A DNA stretch of 64,000 bases from Streptomyces europaeiscabiei (GCF_036346855.1 NZ_CP107841.1:8808001-8872000), one strand, 5' to 3'; counted from the first letter of the stretch, positions 34,403 to 43,920 are shown. Notes: generated by a model not told the origin, from the letters alone. Numbers and translations are program-made.

Positions 34403-36043
34403 GTGACCGCCACCCTCGTCGTCAAGAACCTCGCCGCCGGCCACGGCGACCGCTCGCTCTTCTCCGGGCTCGACCTCGTCGTCGCCCCCGGCGATGTGAT
34501 CGGACTGGTCGGTGCCAATGGCGCCGGCAAGTCCACGCTGCTCCGGCTGCTCGCCGGACTGCTCCCGCCGGAGGAGGGCGAGCTGCGGCTGTCCCCGCCC
34601 ACGGCGACCGTCGGCCACCTGCCACAGGAGCCGGAGCGCCGGGAGGGCGAGACCGTACGGGAGTTCCTCGCCCGGCGTACGGGTGTGGCGGAGGCCCAGC
34701 GGGTGATGGACGAGGCCACCCAGGCGCTGGTGGACGGCGCCCCGGGCGCCGACGACGCCTACTCGGTGAGCCTGGAGCGCTGGCTCGACCTGGGCGGCGC
34801 CGACCTCGACGAGCGGGCGGAGGAGGTCGCCGACTCCCTCGGCCTCCGCGTCGACCTGGACCAGCCGATGACCGGCCTCTCCGGCGGTCAGGCCGCCCGC
34901 GCCGGACTGGCCTCCCTCCTCCTCTCCCGCTACGACGTCTTCCTCCTCGACGAGCCCACCAACGACCTCGACCTGGACGGCCTGGAACGACTCGAACGCT
35001 TCGTCTCCGGCCTGCGCGCGGGCACGGTGGTCGTCAGCCACGACCGCGAGTTCCTCACCCGCACGGTCACCAAGGTCCTCGAACTCGACCTCGCCCAGAA
35101 CCAGATCAACCTCTACGGCGGCGGCTACGAGGCCTACCTGGAGGAGCGCGAGACGGCCCGTCGGCACGCCCGCGACGACTTCGAGGAGTACGCCGACAAG
35201 AAGTCCGCCCTCCAGGACCGCGCCCAGATGCAGCGCTCCTGGATGGACAAGGGCGTCAAGAACGCGCGGCGCAAGGCGAACAACGACAACGACAAGATCG
35301 GCCGCAAGTTCCGCAGCGAGGCGAGCGAGAAGCAGGCCGCGAAGGCCCGGCAGACCCAGCGCATGATCGAACGGCTGGACGTCGTCGAGGAGCCGCGCAA
35401 GGAGTGGGAGCTGCGGATGGAGATCGCGGCGGCTCCGCGCTCCGGCGCCGTGGTCGCCACGATGCGCGACGCCGAGGTGCGGCGGGGCGACTTCGCGTTC
35501 GGGCCCGTGTCCCTGCAGATCGACTGGGCGGACCGCATTGCCATCACGGGCGCGAACGGCGCCGGCAAGTCGACCCTCCTGGGCGCGCTGCTCGGCCGGG
35601 TCCCCCTGGACTCGGGCCACGCCGCGCTCGGCTCGGGCGTCCTCGTCGGCGAGGTCGACCAGGCTCGCGGGCTCTTCCTCGGCCCCGAGTCCCTCCTCGA
35701 CGCCTTCGCCGCGGCCGTCCCCGACACGGAACCCGCCGAAGTCCGCACCCTCCTCGCCAAGTTCGGCCTCAAGTCCACCCACGTCCTACGCCCGGCGGTG
35801 ACCCTTTCCCCGGGCGAACGCACCCGCGCGGCCCTCGCCCTGCTCCAGGGCCGAGGCGTCAACCTCCTGGTCCTCGACGAGCCCACCAACCACCTGGACC
35901 TCCCCGCGATCGAACAGCTGGAATCAGCCCTGGACTCCTACGAGGGCACGCTCCTGCTGGTCACTCATGACCGCCGCATGCTGGACGCGGTACAGGTGAC
36001 GAGGCGCTTCGCGGTGGAGGCAGGCAAGATGACGGAGAGCTGA
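34403..36043 (+). CDS. ABC-F family ATPase (Uup/EttA-like)
   Basis: A 546-residue soluble protein with two ABC domains. GTG 34403 lies about seven bases after a TAGGAT -10 element and lacks a ribosome site, so it is probably leaderless. Domain 1: GANGAGKST, LSGGQAARAGL, LLDEPTNDLDL. Domain 2: GANGAGKST, LSPGERTRAAL, LVLDEPTNHLDL. The ~100-residue linker is strongly charged (EEYADKKSALQDRAQ, KNARRKANNDNDKIGRKFRS). It differs clearly from the ABC-F protein at 12869-14500 and lacks that gene's structured leader, so a translation-factor role is as likely as drug protection. It ends at a large palindromic terminator shared with the convergent tex gene. Confidence 0.93.
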   Translation: MTATLVVKNLAAGHGDRSLFSGLDLVVAPGDVIGLVGANGAGKSTLLRLLAGLLPPEEGELRLSPPTATVGHLPQEPERREGETVREFLARRTGVAEAQRVMDEATQALVDGAPGADDAYSVSLERWLDLGGADLDERAEEVADSLGLRVDLDQPMTGLSGGQAARAGLASLLLSRYDVFLLDEPTNDLDLDGLERLERFVSGLRAGTVVVSHDREFLTRTVTKVLELDLAQNQINLYGGGYEAYLEERETARRHARDDFEEYADKKSALQDRAQMQRSWMDKGVKNARRKANNDNDKIGRKFRSEASEKQAAKARQTQRMIERLDVVEEPRKEWELRMEIAAAPRSGAVVATMRDAEVRRGDFAFGPVSLQIDWADRIAITGANGAGKSTLLGALLGRVPLDSGHAALGSGVLVGEVDQARGLFLGPESLLDAFAAAVPDTEPAEVRTLLAKFGLKSTHVLRPAVTLSPGERTRAALALLQGRGVNLLVLDEPTNHLDLPAIEQLESALDSYEGTLLLVTHDRRMLDAVQVTRRFAVEAGKMTES

Positions 36044-36062
36044 GGGCGTCGTCCCGCCCGCG

Positions 36063-36235
36063 GGTGGGCGGGGGCTGCTCGCGAGGTTCCCTGAAAAGCA
36101 CGGGCGCAGCCCCTGCTTTTTCAGGGGCGCGGGGAACTGCGCGACCAGCCCCCACCGAACCCGCGGACGGGGGTCGAAGGGGCGCAGCCCCTGGGATGGG
36201 ACGGGTAGGGGCGGCGGGGGCGAGAAACCCCCGCC
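36063..36235. terminator. Palindromic element between convergent ABC-F and tex genes
   Basis: A near-perfect hairpin (CCCTGAAAAGCA paired with TGCTTTTTCAGGG, 36090-36127) is nested in GTGGGCGGGGGCTG ... CAGCCCCCAC arms (36064-36155). The following GGGTCGAAGGGGCGCAGCCCC matches one outer arm of the element at 24.7 kb. It probably terminates both genes. Confidence 0.8.
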
Positions 36236-36242
36236 GAACCGC

Positions 36243-38633
36243 TCAGCGCCGCTTCTTGTCCACCAACCCCGCCCGCCGCAACGCATCCGCCATCGCACTG
36301 TTCGAAGGCGCCGGCGCAGCAGCCCCCTGCCGAGAACCGCCCCCGCCCCCACGCCCCTGCTGCCGAGGCGGCTGAGCCCCACGTGTCCCCCGCTGAGGCC
36401 GGGTCCCCCCACCAGGCTGACCCTGGCCGCCCTGCCCCTTGGGCGCGGCCTCGTCGTCCAACCGCAGCGTCAAAGAGATCCGCTTCCGCGGAATGTCGAT
36501 GTCGAGAACCTTCACCTTGACGATGTCCCCGGGCTTGACCACGTCACGCGGGTCCTTGACGAACGTCTTGGACAGCGCGGAGACATGCGCCAGCCCGTCC
36601 TGGTGGACACCGATGTCGATGAACGCCCCGAAGGCCGCCACGTTCGTCACGACGCCCTCCAGAACCATCCCGGACACCAGGTCGGAGATCTTCTCGACGC
36701 CGTCCTTGAACGTGGCCGTCTTGAAGGCGGGCCGAGGGTCACGCCCCGGCTTCTCCAGCTCCTTCAGGATGTCCGACACCGTCGGCAGACCGAACGTCTC
36801 GTCCACGAAGTCCCCGGGCCTGAGCGACCGCAGGACCGCCGTGTTCCCGACGAGCGCCGCCACCTCCTGACCGGAGGACTTCACCATCCGCCGTACGACG
36901 GGATACGCCTCCGGGTGCACGCTGGACGCGTCAAGCGGGTCGTCGCCGCCCCGGATGCGCAGGAACCCCGCGCACTGCTCGTACGCCTTGGGACCGAGCC
37001 GCGCCACACCCTTCAGCTGCGACCGCGACTTGAAGGGACCGTTGGTGTCCCGGTGGGTCACGATGTTCTCGGCGAGCCCGGAGGAGATGCCGGAGACACG
37101 GGCCAGCAGCGGGGCGGACGCCGTGTTCACGTCGACGCCGACGCCGTTCACACAGTCCTCGACCACCGCGTCCAGCGAACGCGACAGCTTCACCTCGGAC
37201 AGGTCGTGCTGGTACTGCCCGACACCGATGGACTTCGGGTCGATCTTCACCAGCTCGGCGAGGGGGTCCTGGAGGCGGCGCGCGATGGAGACGGCGCCGC
37301 GCAGCGACACGTCCATGTCCGGCAGCTCCTGCGAGGCGAACGCCGACGCCGAGTACACGGACGCGCCCGCCTCCGACACCATCACCTTGGTGAGCTGCAG
37401 CTCCGGGTGCTTGGTGATCAGTTCACCGGCGAGTTTGTCGGTCTCGCGGGAGGCCGTGCCGTTGCCGATGGCGATCAGGTCGACCGTGTGCTCCTTGGCG
37501 AGGCGCGCCAGCTTGGCGATGGCCTCGTCCCACTTGTTGGCCGGGACGTGCGGGTAGATCACGTCGGTCGCGACGACCTTGCCGGTCGCGTCCACCACGG
37601 CGACCTTCACGCCCGTACGGAAACCGGGGTCGAGGCCGAGCGTCGCCCGGGTGCCGGCGGGGGCGGCGAGGAGCAGGTCGCGCAGGTTCGCCGCGAACAC
37701 GTTCACCGCCTCGTCCTCGGCGGCCGTCCGCAGCCGCAGCCGCAGGTCGATGCCGAGGTGGACGAGAATCCGGGTCCGCCAGGCCCAGCGGACCGTGTCC
37801 GTCAGCCACTTGTCGCCGGGGCGCCCGCGGTCGGCGATCCGGAAACGATGGGCGACGATCCCCTCGTACGAGGAGGGGCCGGGCTGCTCGGAGGGCTCCT
37901 CCGGCTCCAGGACGAGATCGAGGACGTCCTCCTTCTCGCCGCGCAGCATCGCCAGGATGCGGTGGGAGGGCAGGTCGGTGAACGGCTCGGTGAAGTCGAA
38001 GTAGTCGGCGAACTTGGCGCCCGCCTCCTCCTTGCCGTCCTTCACCTTGGCGGCCAGCCGTCCTCGCACCCACATGCGCTCGCGCAGCTCGCCGATGAGG
38101 TCGGCGTCCTCCGAGAACCGCTCGGTGAGGATCGCCCGCGCGCCGTCCAGCGCGGCCTGCGGATCGGCGACGCCCTTGTCGGCGTCCACGAACGCCGCGG
38201 CGGCGGCCTGCGGCTCGACGGTCGGGTCGCCGAGCAGGCCCTCGGCCAGCGGCTCCAGGCCCGCCTCGCGGGCGATCTGCGCCTTCGTGCGCCGCTTCGG
38301 CTTGAAGGGGAGGTAGATGTCCTCCAGCCGCGCCTTGGTCTCGGCGGCGCGGATCCGGCTCTCGACCTCGGGCGTCAACTTGCCCTGCTCGCGCACGGAC
38401 TCGAGGATCGCCGCCCGCCGCTCCTCCAGCTCCCGCAGATAGCGCAGCCGCTCCTCGAGCGTGCGCAGCTGCGCGTCGTCGAGCATCTCGGTCGCTTCCT
38501 TGCGGTAGCGGGCGATGAAGGGCACGGTCGAACCGCCGTCGAGCAGCTCCACCGCGGCTCTGACCTGCCGCTCCCGTACGCCGAGCTCCTCGGCGATCCT
38601 GCCTTCGATGGACCCTACGAGGGGTGTCGTCAC
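36243..38633 (-). CDS. Tex family RNA-binding transcription accessory protein
   Basis: A 796-residue cytoplasmic nucleic-acid-binding protein. GTG 38633 ([18 protein letters not shown]) is chosen by homology. The order is an N-terminal helical domain ([40 protein letters not shown]), a YqgF/RuvC-like nuclease fold ([35 protein letters not shown]), helix-hairpin-helix repeats ([47 protein letters not shown]) and a C-terminal S1 domain ([31 protein letters not shown]). A Gly/Gln/Arg-rich tail of ~60 residues follows. Tex proteins affect transcription and stress or toxin expression, and are generally conserved and monocistronic, as here. Confidence 0.96.
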   Translation of the reverse strand: MTTPLVGSIEGRIAEELGVRERQVRAAVELLDGGSTVPFIARYRKEATEMLDDAQLRTLEERLRYLRELEERRAAILESVREQGKLTPEVESRIRAAETKARLEDIYLPFKPKRRTKAQIAREAGLEPLAEGLLGDPTVEPQAAAAAFVDADKGVADPQAALDGARAILTERFSEDADLIGELRERMWVRGRLAAKVKDGKEEAGAKFADYFDFTEPFTDLPSHRILAMLRGEKEDVLDLVLEPEEPSEQPGPSSYEGIVAHRFRIADRGRPGDKWLTDTVRWAWRTRILVHLGIDLRLRLRTAAEDEAVNVFAANLRDLLLAAPAGTRATLGLDPGFRTGVKVAVVDATGKVVATDVIYPHVPANKWDEAIAKLARLAKEHTVDLIAIGNGTASRETDKLAGELITKHPELQLTKVMVSEAGASVYSASAFASQELPDMDVSLRGAVSIARRLQDPLAELVKIDPKSIGVGQYQHDLSEVKLSRSLDAVVEDCVNGVGVDVNTASAPLLARVSGISSGLAENIVTHRDTNGPFKSRSQLKGVARLGPKAYEQCAGFLRIRGGDDPLDASSVHPEAYPVVRRMVKSSGQEVAALVGNTAVLRSLRPGDFVDETFGLPTVSDILKELEKPGRDPRPAFKTATFKDGVEKISDLVSGMVLEGVVTNVAAFGAFIDIGVHQDGLAHVSALSKTFVKDPRDVVKPGDIVKVKVLDIDIPRKRISLTLRLDDEAAPKGQGGQGQPGGGTRPQRGTRGAQPPRQQGRGGGGGSRQGAAAPAPSNSAMADALRRAGLVDKKRR

Positions 38634-38793
38634 GTTCCCGTACCGCCTTCTCCACTGGGGTTGCGCGGCAATTGTGGCAGGTGGCACCGACAGCGGGGGC
38701 CCAGGACGTGAGACTCGCGGGGCCGGCCCGGGACGGGCGGGGAGCCGGACGCGTGCTCGCGTCCGGCTCCGAAGGTCCACGGCACGGTCGTAC

Positions 38794-38937
38794 TCAGGCC
38801 CGACGGGCCCGCCCTCCGCCGCGCGTCGAACTCGACGCGCCGCCGAAGAGCCGGGCCACGGCCCGGAACGGCAGCGTGACCACCGTCGCGATGGCCCCAC
38901 CGATCTGCCGCAACACGTCTGCGATGGCACGCAACAC
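38794..38937 (-). CDS. LPFR-motif small protein
   Basis: A 47-residue protein from GTG 38937 ([32 protein letters not shown], then a Ser/Arg-rich tail), with AAGGGG about six bases upstream. One amphipathic/hydrophobic helix ends in the invariant LPFR that names a family of small Streptomyces proteins. The basic tail after the helix suggests peripheral membrane attachment. It sits alone between tex and the SCO6745-family gene; function unknown. The longer reading from 39006 is not supported by a ribosome site. Confidence 0.75.
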   Translation of the reverse strand: MLRAIADVLRQIGGAIATVVTLPFRAVARLFGGASSSTRGGGRARRA

Positions 38938-39022
38938 GTACTTCCCCTTTCGTCTCCCGGCCGGCTGGGCCAGGAACGATCGGGTACCGCGCCCCGCGCC
39001 GTTCATGTCTGAACCGGTTCGG

Positions 39023-39898
39023 TCAGCGCTTGCCGATCATCCCCGCCGGGAACGCCCCCGCGGAGAGCATGGTCGTCACCAGCCCGGTCATCAGCTCGGT
39101 GAGCCGCTCCACCCCGGCCGCGCCCAGGTGCTCGTACGGCGCGAGGTCCAGGCGGTCCGTCGCGTCCTCGATCTCCCTGCGCAGGGCCACGCCCGCCTCC
39201 GTCAGTTCGCCCTCGGCGCCGAGCAGCCCGCGCCCGTGGAGCCGGGCGGTCGCGGCGTCCCACTCGTCCCTGGTCCAGCCGCGCGTGCCGACCGCCCACT
39301 TCGGCGACATGCCCTTGCCGGTCGCGGTGTGGCTGGCCAGCGCCTCGACCGGGTCGAGGCCCGCGTCGAGGAGCACCGCGAGATGTCCGTCGCCCCGGTG
39401 CTCGCGCAGCAGCGTGGTCGCGTGCCAGAGCGCGAGATGCGGGCGCTCGGGTACGGGGAGATCGGCGTGCGCGGCATACAGGGGGCGTGCGGTCCTCACG
39501 CACGCCTCGGTGGCGCGGAGTGCCAGCTCCGCAGCCTCGGCGACCTCGTCGGAGGCGATCAGCTCCTCGCCGAGCAGCCGCCGCAGCGTGGCGTCGGCGG
39601 TGCGCTCGCGGGCCGCCAGCACCACCGAGGGCGCGGCTGCCTCCCACACGGCGGGAACGTGCTCCGCCACCAGTTCGTGGCGGAAGTTGAAGAACGTCGC
39701 CGTCACCACGCCCGCGCCGACCCCGCCCATGGCCGCCGCCCGCACCGCGAAGTACGCGGCCTGCGGGTCCGCCACCCCCACGGCGGCCAGCTCCCGGCCG
39801 AGATCCGGCGAGAAGTAGTGCGCGGAGTGGAACGGATTGAGGAGGCTGTGGCAGCGCCGCCCGGCGCGCTCCGGCAGAGGTGAGGTCATGCCCGACAT
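39023..39898 (-). CDS. SCO6745 family protein (SalK-like)
   Basis: A 291-residue cytoplasmic protein of a family named from S. coelicolor. ATG 39898 is used, with ATG 39889 equally possible; there is no ribosome site and a palindromic operator abuts the start. It opens with ERAGRRCHSLLNPFHSAHYFSPDLGRELAAVGV and is helical throughout, with a HATGKGMSPKWAVGTRGWTRDEWDAATARLHGRGLL segment resembling a winged helix of MarR-like proteins and EELTRLMTGLVTTML-like ending. Members are described as helix-turn-helix-like proteins without known target. The adjacent operator suggests tight repression by an unlinked TetR-type protein. Confidence 0.82.
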   Translation of the reverse strand: MSGMTSPLPERAGRRCHSLLNPFHSAHYFSPDLGRELAAVGVADPQAAYFAVRAAAMGGVGAGVVTATFFNFRHELVAEHVPAVWEAAAPSVVLAARERTADATLRRLLGEELIASDEVAEAAELALRATEACVRTARPLYAAHADLPVPERPHLALWHATTLLREHRGDGHLAVLLDAGLDPVEALASHTATGKGMSPKWAVGTRGWTRDEWDAATARLHGRGLLGAEGELTEAGVALRREIEDATDRLDLAPYEHLGAAGVERLTELMTGLVTTMLSAGAFPAGMIGKR

Positions 39899-39900
39899 GT

Positions 39901-39916
39901 TACCGACCGGTTGGTA
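39901..39916. promoter_or_regulatory. TetR-type palindromic operator at the start of the SCO6745-family gene
   Basis: TACCGACCGGTTGGTA is palindromic at all but one pair of positions and resembles the ACCRACCGGTYGGT sites bound by many TetR regulators. It lies two bases upstream of the ATG at 39898, so a bound repressor would block initiation. No TetR gene is within the window nearby. Confidence 0.7.
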
Positions 39917-40045
39917 GGTGAGGGGGGCGGCCCGGCCGCCCACCTGCCCCGGCCGGCCCGGGCGTGGTGGCGCTGCTCTCCGGTGGCAGAAAAGGTGGGG
40001 TACTCGTCATTGCGGCCGTCGTCCGACCGCCCAAGAATCGATGAC

Positions 40046-41005
40046 ATGCGAACTGTCCTGGTCGTCCTCTTCGACGGCGTGCAGAGCCTTGACGTCACCG
40101 GCCCGATGGAGGTCTTCGCCGGCGCCGAACAGCACACACCGGGGACGTACCGCATCAGCACGGCCTCGCTGGACGGCACGCCCGTGCGCGCCTCCAGCGG
40201 CCTCACCCTCGTCCCCGACCACACCCTCGCCACCGCACCCGCCCCGCACACGCTGCTCGTCCCGGGCGGCCAGGGCACCCGGAATCCCGCCCCCGAGGTC
40301 ATCGCCTGGCTGCGCGAACACGGCCCGCGCGCGCAGCGCCTGGTCTCGGTCTGCACCGGCGCGATCCTGCTCGCCGAGGCGGGCCTCCTGGACGGCCGCC
40401 GGGCGACCACCCACTGGGCGTACTGCGACACGCTGGCCCGCCACCACCCGGCGATCGAGGTCGATCCGGACCCCATCTTCGTCCGCGACGGGCACGTTGC
40501 CACCTCCGCCGGTGTCACCTCCGGCATCGATCTGGCCCTCGCGCTCGTCGAGGAGGACATCGGCCGCGAGGTCGCCCTCGCCATCGCCCGCCACCTCGTC
40601 GTCTTCCTGCGCCGCCCGGGGAACCAGGCCCAGTTCAGTGCCCAGCTCGCCGCCCAGACGGCCCGGCGGGAGCCGCTTCGCGAGGTCCAGCAGTGGATCA
40701 CCGAGCACCCCGGTGACGACCTGAGCGTCGAGCACCTGGCCGCCCGCGCCCGGCTCTCACCCCGCCACTTCGCCCGCGCCTTCCAGGCCGAGACGGGCAC
40801 GACCCCGGGCCGGTACGTCGACCGCGTCCGCCTCGAACACGCCCGCCGCCTCCTGGAGGACACCACCGACGGAGTCGAGGAGATCTCCCGCACCTGCGGC
40901 TACGGCACCTCCGAGGCCATGCGCCGCGCCTTCGTGAAGACCCTCGCCACGTCCCCGGCGGAGTACCGCCGCCGCTTCCGCCCGGCCTCCGCACCCACCC
41001 CCTGA
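40046..41005 (+). CDS. GlxA-type regulator: DJ-1/PfpI domain plus AraC helix-turn-helix
   Basis: A 319-residue regulator. ATG 40046 lies eight bases after AAGAAT and lacks a ribosome site, so it is probably leaderless. Residues ~3-180 are a class-I glutamine-amidotransferase-like DJ-1 domain (VLVVLFDGVQSLDVTGPMEVFAG, LLVPGGQGTR, RLVSVCTGAILLAEAG with the nucleophile-elbow Cys, RRATTHWAYCDTLA, TSAGVTSGIDLAL). Residues ~215-312 are an AraC DNA-binding domain (HPGDDLSVEHLAARARLSPRHFARAFQAETGTTPGRYV, EEISRTCGYGTSEAMRRAFVKTLATSPAEYRRRF). The gene is followed after 10 bases by a stand-alone DJ-1/PfpI gene, which it probably regulates. Confidence 0.93.
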   Translation: MRTVLVVLFDGVQSLDVTGPMEVFAGAEQHTPGTYRISTASLDGTPVRASSGLTLVPDHTLATAPAPHTLLVPGGQGTRNPAPEVIAWLREHGPRAQRLVSVCTGAILLAEAGLLDGRRATTHWAYCDTLARHHPAIEVDPDPIFVRDGHVATSAGVTSGIDLALALVEEDIGREVALAIARHLVVFLRRPGNQAQFSAQLAAQTARREPLREVQQWITEHPGDDLSVEHLAARARLSPRHFARAFQAETGTTPGRYVDRVRLEHARRLLEDTTDGVEEISRTCGYGTSEAMRRAFVKTLATSPAEYRRRFRPASAPTP

Positions 41006-41015
41006 AAGGGAACCC

Positions 41016-41651
41016 ATGCAGATCGCCATCGTCCTCTTCGACCGCTTCACCGCTCTCGACGCGGTGGGTCCGTACGAGACCCTCGGCCGTGCGCCGGACG
41101 CGGAACTGCTCTTCGTCGCCGAGGAGACCGGCCCGGTCCGTACCGACCAGGGAACCCTGGCGATCACCGCCGACAAGACCCTGGCCGAGGTGCCGAACCC
41201 CGACATCGTGATCGTTCCCGGTGGCCCCGGCCAGAGCGCGCAGATGGAGAACGAGGCCCTGCTGGGCTGGCTGCGTACAGCCGACACCACCAGCACCTGG
41301 ACGACCTCCGTGTGCACCGGCTCCCTGTTGCTCGCCGCCGCGGGCCTTCTGGAGGGCCGCCGCGCCACCTCGCACTGGCTTGCCCTCGACGCGCTGAAGC
41401 GGTTCGGCGCGGAGTCGACGGGGGAGCGGGTGGTGTTCGACGGCAAGTACGTCACCGCGGCCGGCGTCTCCTCCGGCATCGACATGGGTCTGACCCTGCT
41501 GGGCAGGATCGCGGGCGACGACCACGCCCAGGCGATCCAGCTGGCGACGGAGTACGACCCGCAGCCGCCGTACGACGCGGGCTCACCGGAGAAGGCGCCC
41601 GCCCACCTCGTCGAATGGTTCCGCGAGAACAGCCGTCACGTTCTGCGGTGA
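41016..41651 (+). CDS. DJ-1/PfpI family protein (isonitrile hydratase-like)
   Basis: A 211-residue cytoplasmic protein. ATG 41016 follows AAAGGGAA. DJ-1/PfpI segments: IAIVLFDRFTALDAVGPYETLG, PDIVIVPGGPGQ, WTTSVCTGSLLLAAAGLLEGRRATSHW with the nucleophile Cys, and TAAGVSSGIDMGLTLLGRI. This arrangement is shared with Pseudomonas isonitrile hydratase and with the DJ-1 half of the regulator upstream, from which it may have arisen by duplication. The substrate is not defined. It is convergent with the enoyl-CoA hydratase gene, 13 bases away. Confidence 0.9.
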   Translation: MQIAIVLFDRFTALDAVGPYETLGRAPDAELLFVAEETGPVRTDQGTLAITADKTLAEVPNPDIVIVPGGPGQSAQMENEALLGWLRTADTTSTWTTSVCTGSLLLAAAGLLEGRRATSHWLALDALKRFGAESTGERVVFDGKYVTAAGVSSGIDMGLTLLGRIAGDDHAQAIQLATEYDPQPPYDAGSPEKAPAHLVEWFRENSRHVLR

Positions 41652-41664
41652 GTGCAGGGGGAGT

Positions 41665-42408
41665 TCAGACGCTCCAGGTGAACCGGGGCCGCCTGCGCTC
41701 CAGGAACGCGGCGACGCCCTCCGCGGTGTCGCCGCTGCCGCGGGCCTGCTCGGCCCAGTGGGCGTCACGGTCCGTGCGGCCGTTCGCGAACTCCTTGGCC
41801 GCCGCCTGCGTCAGCTGGGAGCGCGAGACCAGCACCCGGGTGAACTCCGCAACCCGCTCGGCGAGTTCGCCCACGCGCAGCACCTCGTCCACCAGCCCCG
41901 TGCGCAGCGCGCGCTCCGCGTCGATCAACTCGCCGGAGAACAGCAGGTACTTGGCGGTACCCGGCCCGACCAGCGACACCAACCGCCGGGTGGAGGAGGC
42001 CGGATAGACGAGCCCCAGCTTCGCGGGGGTGATCCCGAACAGCGCCCCCTCCTCCGCGAACCGCAGATCGCAGGCCGCCGCCAGCTGTGAGCCGCCGCCC
42101 ACGCAGTGCCCGCGGATCGCGGCGAGGGTCGGCTTCGGGAAGGCGGCGAGTGCATCCTCGGCGAGCCCCGCCAACTTCTGGGCCTCGCCCGGGGACTCCC
42201 GTAGCGTGGAGATGTCGGCCCCCGCGCAGAACGTCCCGCCCTCCCCGGTGAGCACCAGAGCCCGTACGCCGGGGTCGGCGGCCAGCCGGTCGAGCAGCGA
42301 CGGCAGCGCCCGCCACATCCCGGCCGTCATGGCGTTGCGCTTGGCCGGGTGGTGGACGACGACGGTCGCCACCCCGGCGGCGACGGTGTCCAGCAGCTGA
42401 GGCTCCAT
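41665..42408 (-). CDS. Enoyl-CoA hydratase/isomerase family protein
   Basis: A 247-residue crotonase-fold enzyme. ATG 42408 begins EPQLLDTVAAGVATVVVHHPAKRNAM; TAGCAT is seven bases upstream, so translation is likely leaderless. Crotonase marks are TGEGGTFCAGADISTLRE (oxyanion hole 1), AIRGHCVGGGSQLAAACDLRFAEEGALFGITPAKLGLV (oxyanion hole 2, with Glu/Pro of the active loop varied to TPAKLGLVYP) and EEFARV-like helices. The usual second catalytic Glu position is not obvious, so hydratase activity is not certain. It overlaps the start of the divergent HdeD-like gene if that uses its first ATG. Confidence 0.88.
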   Translation of the reverse strand: MEPQLLDTVAAGVATVVVHHPAKRNAMTAGMWRALPSLLDRLAADPGVRALVLTGEGGTFCAGADISTLRESPGEAQKLAGLAEDALAAFPKPTLAAIRGHCVGGGSQLAAACDLRFAEEGALFGITPAKLGLVYPASSTRRLVSLVGPGTAKYLLFSGELIDAERALRTGLVDEVLRVGELAERVAEFTRVLVSRSQLTQAAAKEFANGRTDRDAHWAEQARGSGDTAEGVAAFLERRRPRFTWSV

Positions 42409-43195
42409 GCACCGGATGCTAGCCACCCCCCGCGCCCATACGATCAAGAAGGGGCCCGTATCCGCGAGGAGGCCCCGCATCCTCGGATCCAGGAAGGCCA
42501 GGGACAAGGCCACGCCCACAGCCGAGGGCATCGCCCCCGCGACGGCCGGGACGGGTGTGTACGCCGCCGAGGACGTGGACGCCGAGACCGCCAGGCTCAG
42601 CCGGGACTACGGCCGGCTCGCCGTACTCGGTGCGGTCCTGGTGATCGCCGGGCTCGTCGGACTCTGCTACGTGGGGTTCGCCACCCTGACCTCGATGATC
42701 CTCTTCGGCTGGCTGCTGCTGATCGGCGGTGCGATCGGTCTGCTGCACGAGGTCCAGGCGCGCGGCACCAACTTCTTCTGGCTCTCAGTCGTGGTCGCGG
42801 CCCTGAACATCGCGGCCGGTGCGGTCGTCGTCAAGAGCCCGGAGGCGGCGGCCGAGGCCCTCACCATGTTCGCCGCGCTGCTGTTCCTGACCGGCGGGGT
42901 GTTCCGGCTGGTCGGCAGTCTCGTGGTGCGCGGCCCCCAGTTCGGCTGGACGCTCGTCCAGGGTGCCTTCGGTCTCCTCCTCGGCATCCTGGTCCTCGCC
43001 TCCTGGCCGAGCAGCAGCAAGTACGTCATCGGTACCTTCTTCTCGCTCGCCCTGCTCTTCGACGGCCTCGGCCTGATCGCCACCGGTTTCGGCGGGCGGC
43101 GCGTCGTGGGGCTGGTCACGGAGCGACTCGCGGGGAGTGAGCGGCCGAAGGAGCGGGCGGACGGGTCCGGCGTCAAACCCGTACAACCCGAATAG
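42407..43195 (+). CDS. HdeD family (DUF308) membrane protein
   Basis: A 262-residue protein if ATG 42407 is used; this start would overlap the leaderless start of the divergent hydratase, so GTG 42557 (VYAAEDVDAETARLSRDYG) may be real. Six membrane helices lie between ~70 and 235: LAVLGAVLVIAGLVGLCYVG, SMILFGWLLLIGGAIGLLHE, FFWLSVVVAALNIAAGAVVV, LTMFAALLFLTGGVFRLVGSL, LVQGAFGLLLGILVLASW, FSLALLFDGLGLIATGFGG. This three-times-two helix pattern is that of the HdeD acid-resistance-related family. A charged tail follows. Function in Streptomyces is unknown. Confidence 0.82.
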   Translation: MHRMLATPRAHTIKKGPVSARRPRILGSRKARDKATPTAEGIAPATAGTGVYAAEDVDAETARLSRDYGRLAVLGAVLVIAGLVGLCYVGFATLTSMILFGWLLLIGGAIGLLHEVQARGTNFFWLSVVVAALNIAAGAVVVKSPEAAAEALTMFAALLFLTGGVFRLVGSLVVRGPQFGWTLVQGAFGLLLGILVLASWPSSSKYVIGTFFSLALLFDGLGLIATGFGGRRVVGLVTERLAGSERPKERADGSGVKPVQPE

Positions 43196-43368
43196 TTCCG
43201 AAAGGGACACGCGCCGAACAGCGACGGTCGCACGGCTGGCCAACCCGCTCTCGAATGATCCGAAAGTCGCCGAAACGCGCTGACTTCTGTTCAGTCCTCC
43301 GTGCGCAGCGTTGAGTTACCAACACTCGACTTGTGGTGACAATCGAGCGCAAGGGTGGCGACCGGACA

Positions 43369-43884
43369 ATGGACGACCAAGGGCGCGGGAGCGACCCACG
43401 CCCTGCAGGCGGCGGGCACGGACCCGACGGCCCGAAGCCGCCGGAGCCCCTGCCCTACGAAGGGGTCTGGCGGTTCACCGCTGACGCCGTCGACGCCTCG
43501 GTGCCGCAGGCGCGGCGCGCCGTCCGGGACCTGCTCGCCCGCCAGGGCGTGCCGATCTCGGACGACCTCGTCCAAGGACTTCTGCTGATCGTCTCCGAGC
43601 TGGTGACGAACGCCGTGAAACATGCGGCGCTCCTGTCGCCCACGCTCGCCGTCGAGGTCGCCGTCGGTGCGGAGTGGGTGCGGGTCTCGGTCGAGGACAA
43701 CCACCCCTACCGCCCGACCGCCCTGGAGACCGACCACGGCCGGCTCGGTGGCCGTGGTCTGCTCCTGGTGCGCGAGATCACGCTGGAGGCGGGCGGGGTC
43801 TGCGACGTCGAGCACACGTCGAGCGGCGGCAAGGTGATCTGGTCCGCCCTGCCGCTCAAACCCGCACACCTGCTCCAAGGGTGA
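43369..43884 (+). CDS. Anti-sigma-factor-like ATPase (RsbW/HATPase_c)
   Basis: A 171-residue protein from ATG 43369, which has AAGGGTGG upstream; GTG 43333 is an alternative with no ribosome site. After a ~30-residue Pro/Gly-rich lead, residues ~40-165 form a GHKL ATPase domain: VPQARRAVRDLLARQ, LLIVSELVTNAVKHA (N box), VRVSVEDNHPY (G1-like), HGRLGGRGLLLVREI (G2) and GGKVIWSALPL. Such single-domain proteins bind sigma factors or anti-sigma antagonists by partner switching in Streptomyces. No partner gene is adjacent. It ends at a strong bidirectional hairpin. Confidence 0.88.
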   Translation: MDDQGRGSDPRPAGGGHGPDGPKPPEPLPYEGVWRFTADAVDASVPQARRAVRDLLARQGVPISDDLVQGLLLIVSELVTNAVKHAALLSPTLAVEVAVGAEWVRVSVEDNHPYRPTALETDHGRLGGRGLLLVREITLEAGGVCDVEHTSSGGKVIWSALPLKPAHLLQG

Positions 43885-43898
43885 GGGAGCGCCGGTAT

Positions 43899-43920
43899 CC
43901 GGATCAGCCCACTGATCCGG
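43899..43920. terminator. Bidirectional terminator hairpin
   Basis: A perfect 9-base stem (CCGGATCAG / CTGATCCGG) closes a CCCA loop exactly between the convergent anti-sigma-like gene (ends 43884) and idi (ends 43927). Confidence 0.8.

Noticed and set aside
36063..36235. Small genes in the palindromic intergenic element
   Set aside because: Short frames here are only by-products of the GC-rich inverted repeat and have no start signals.
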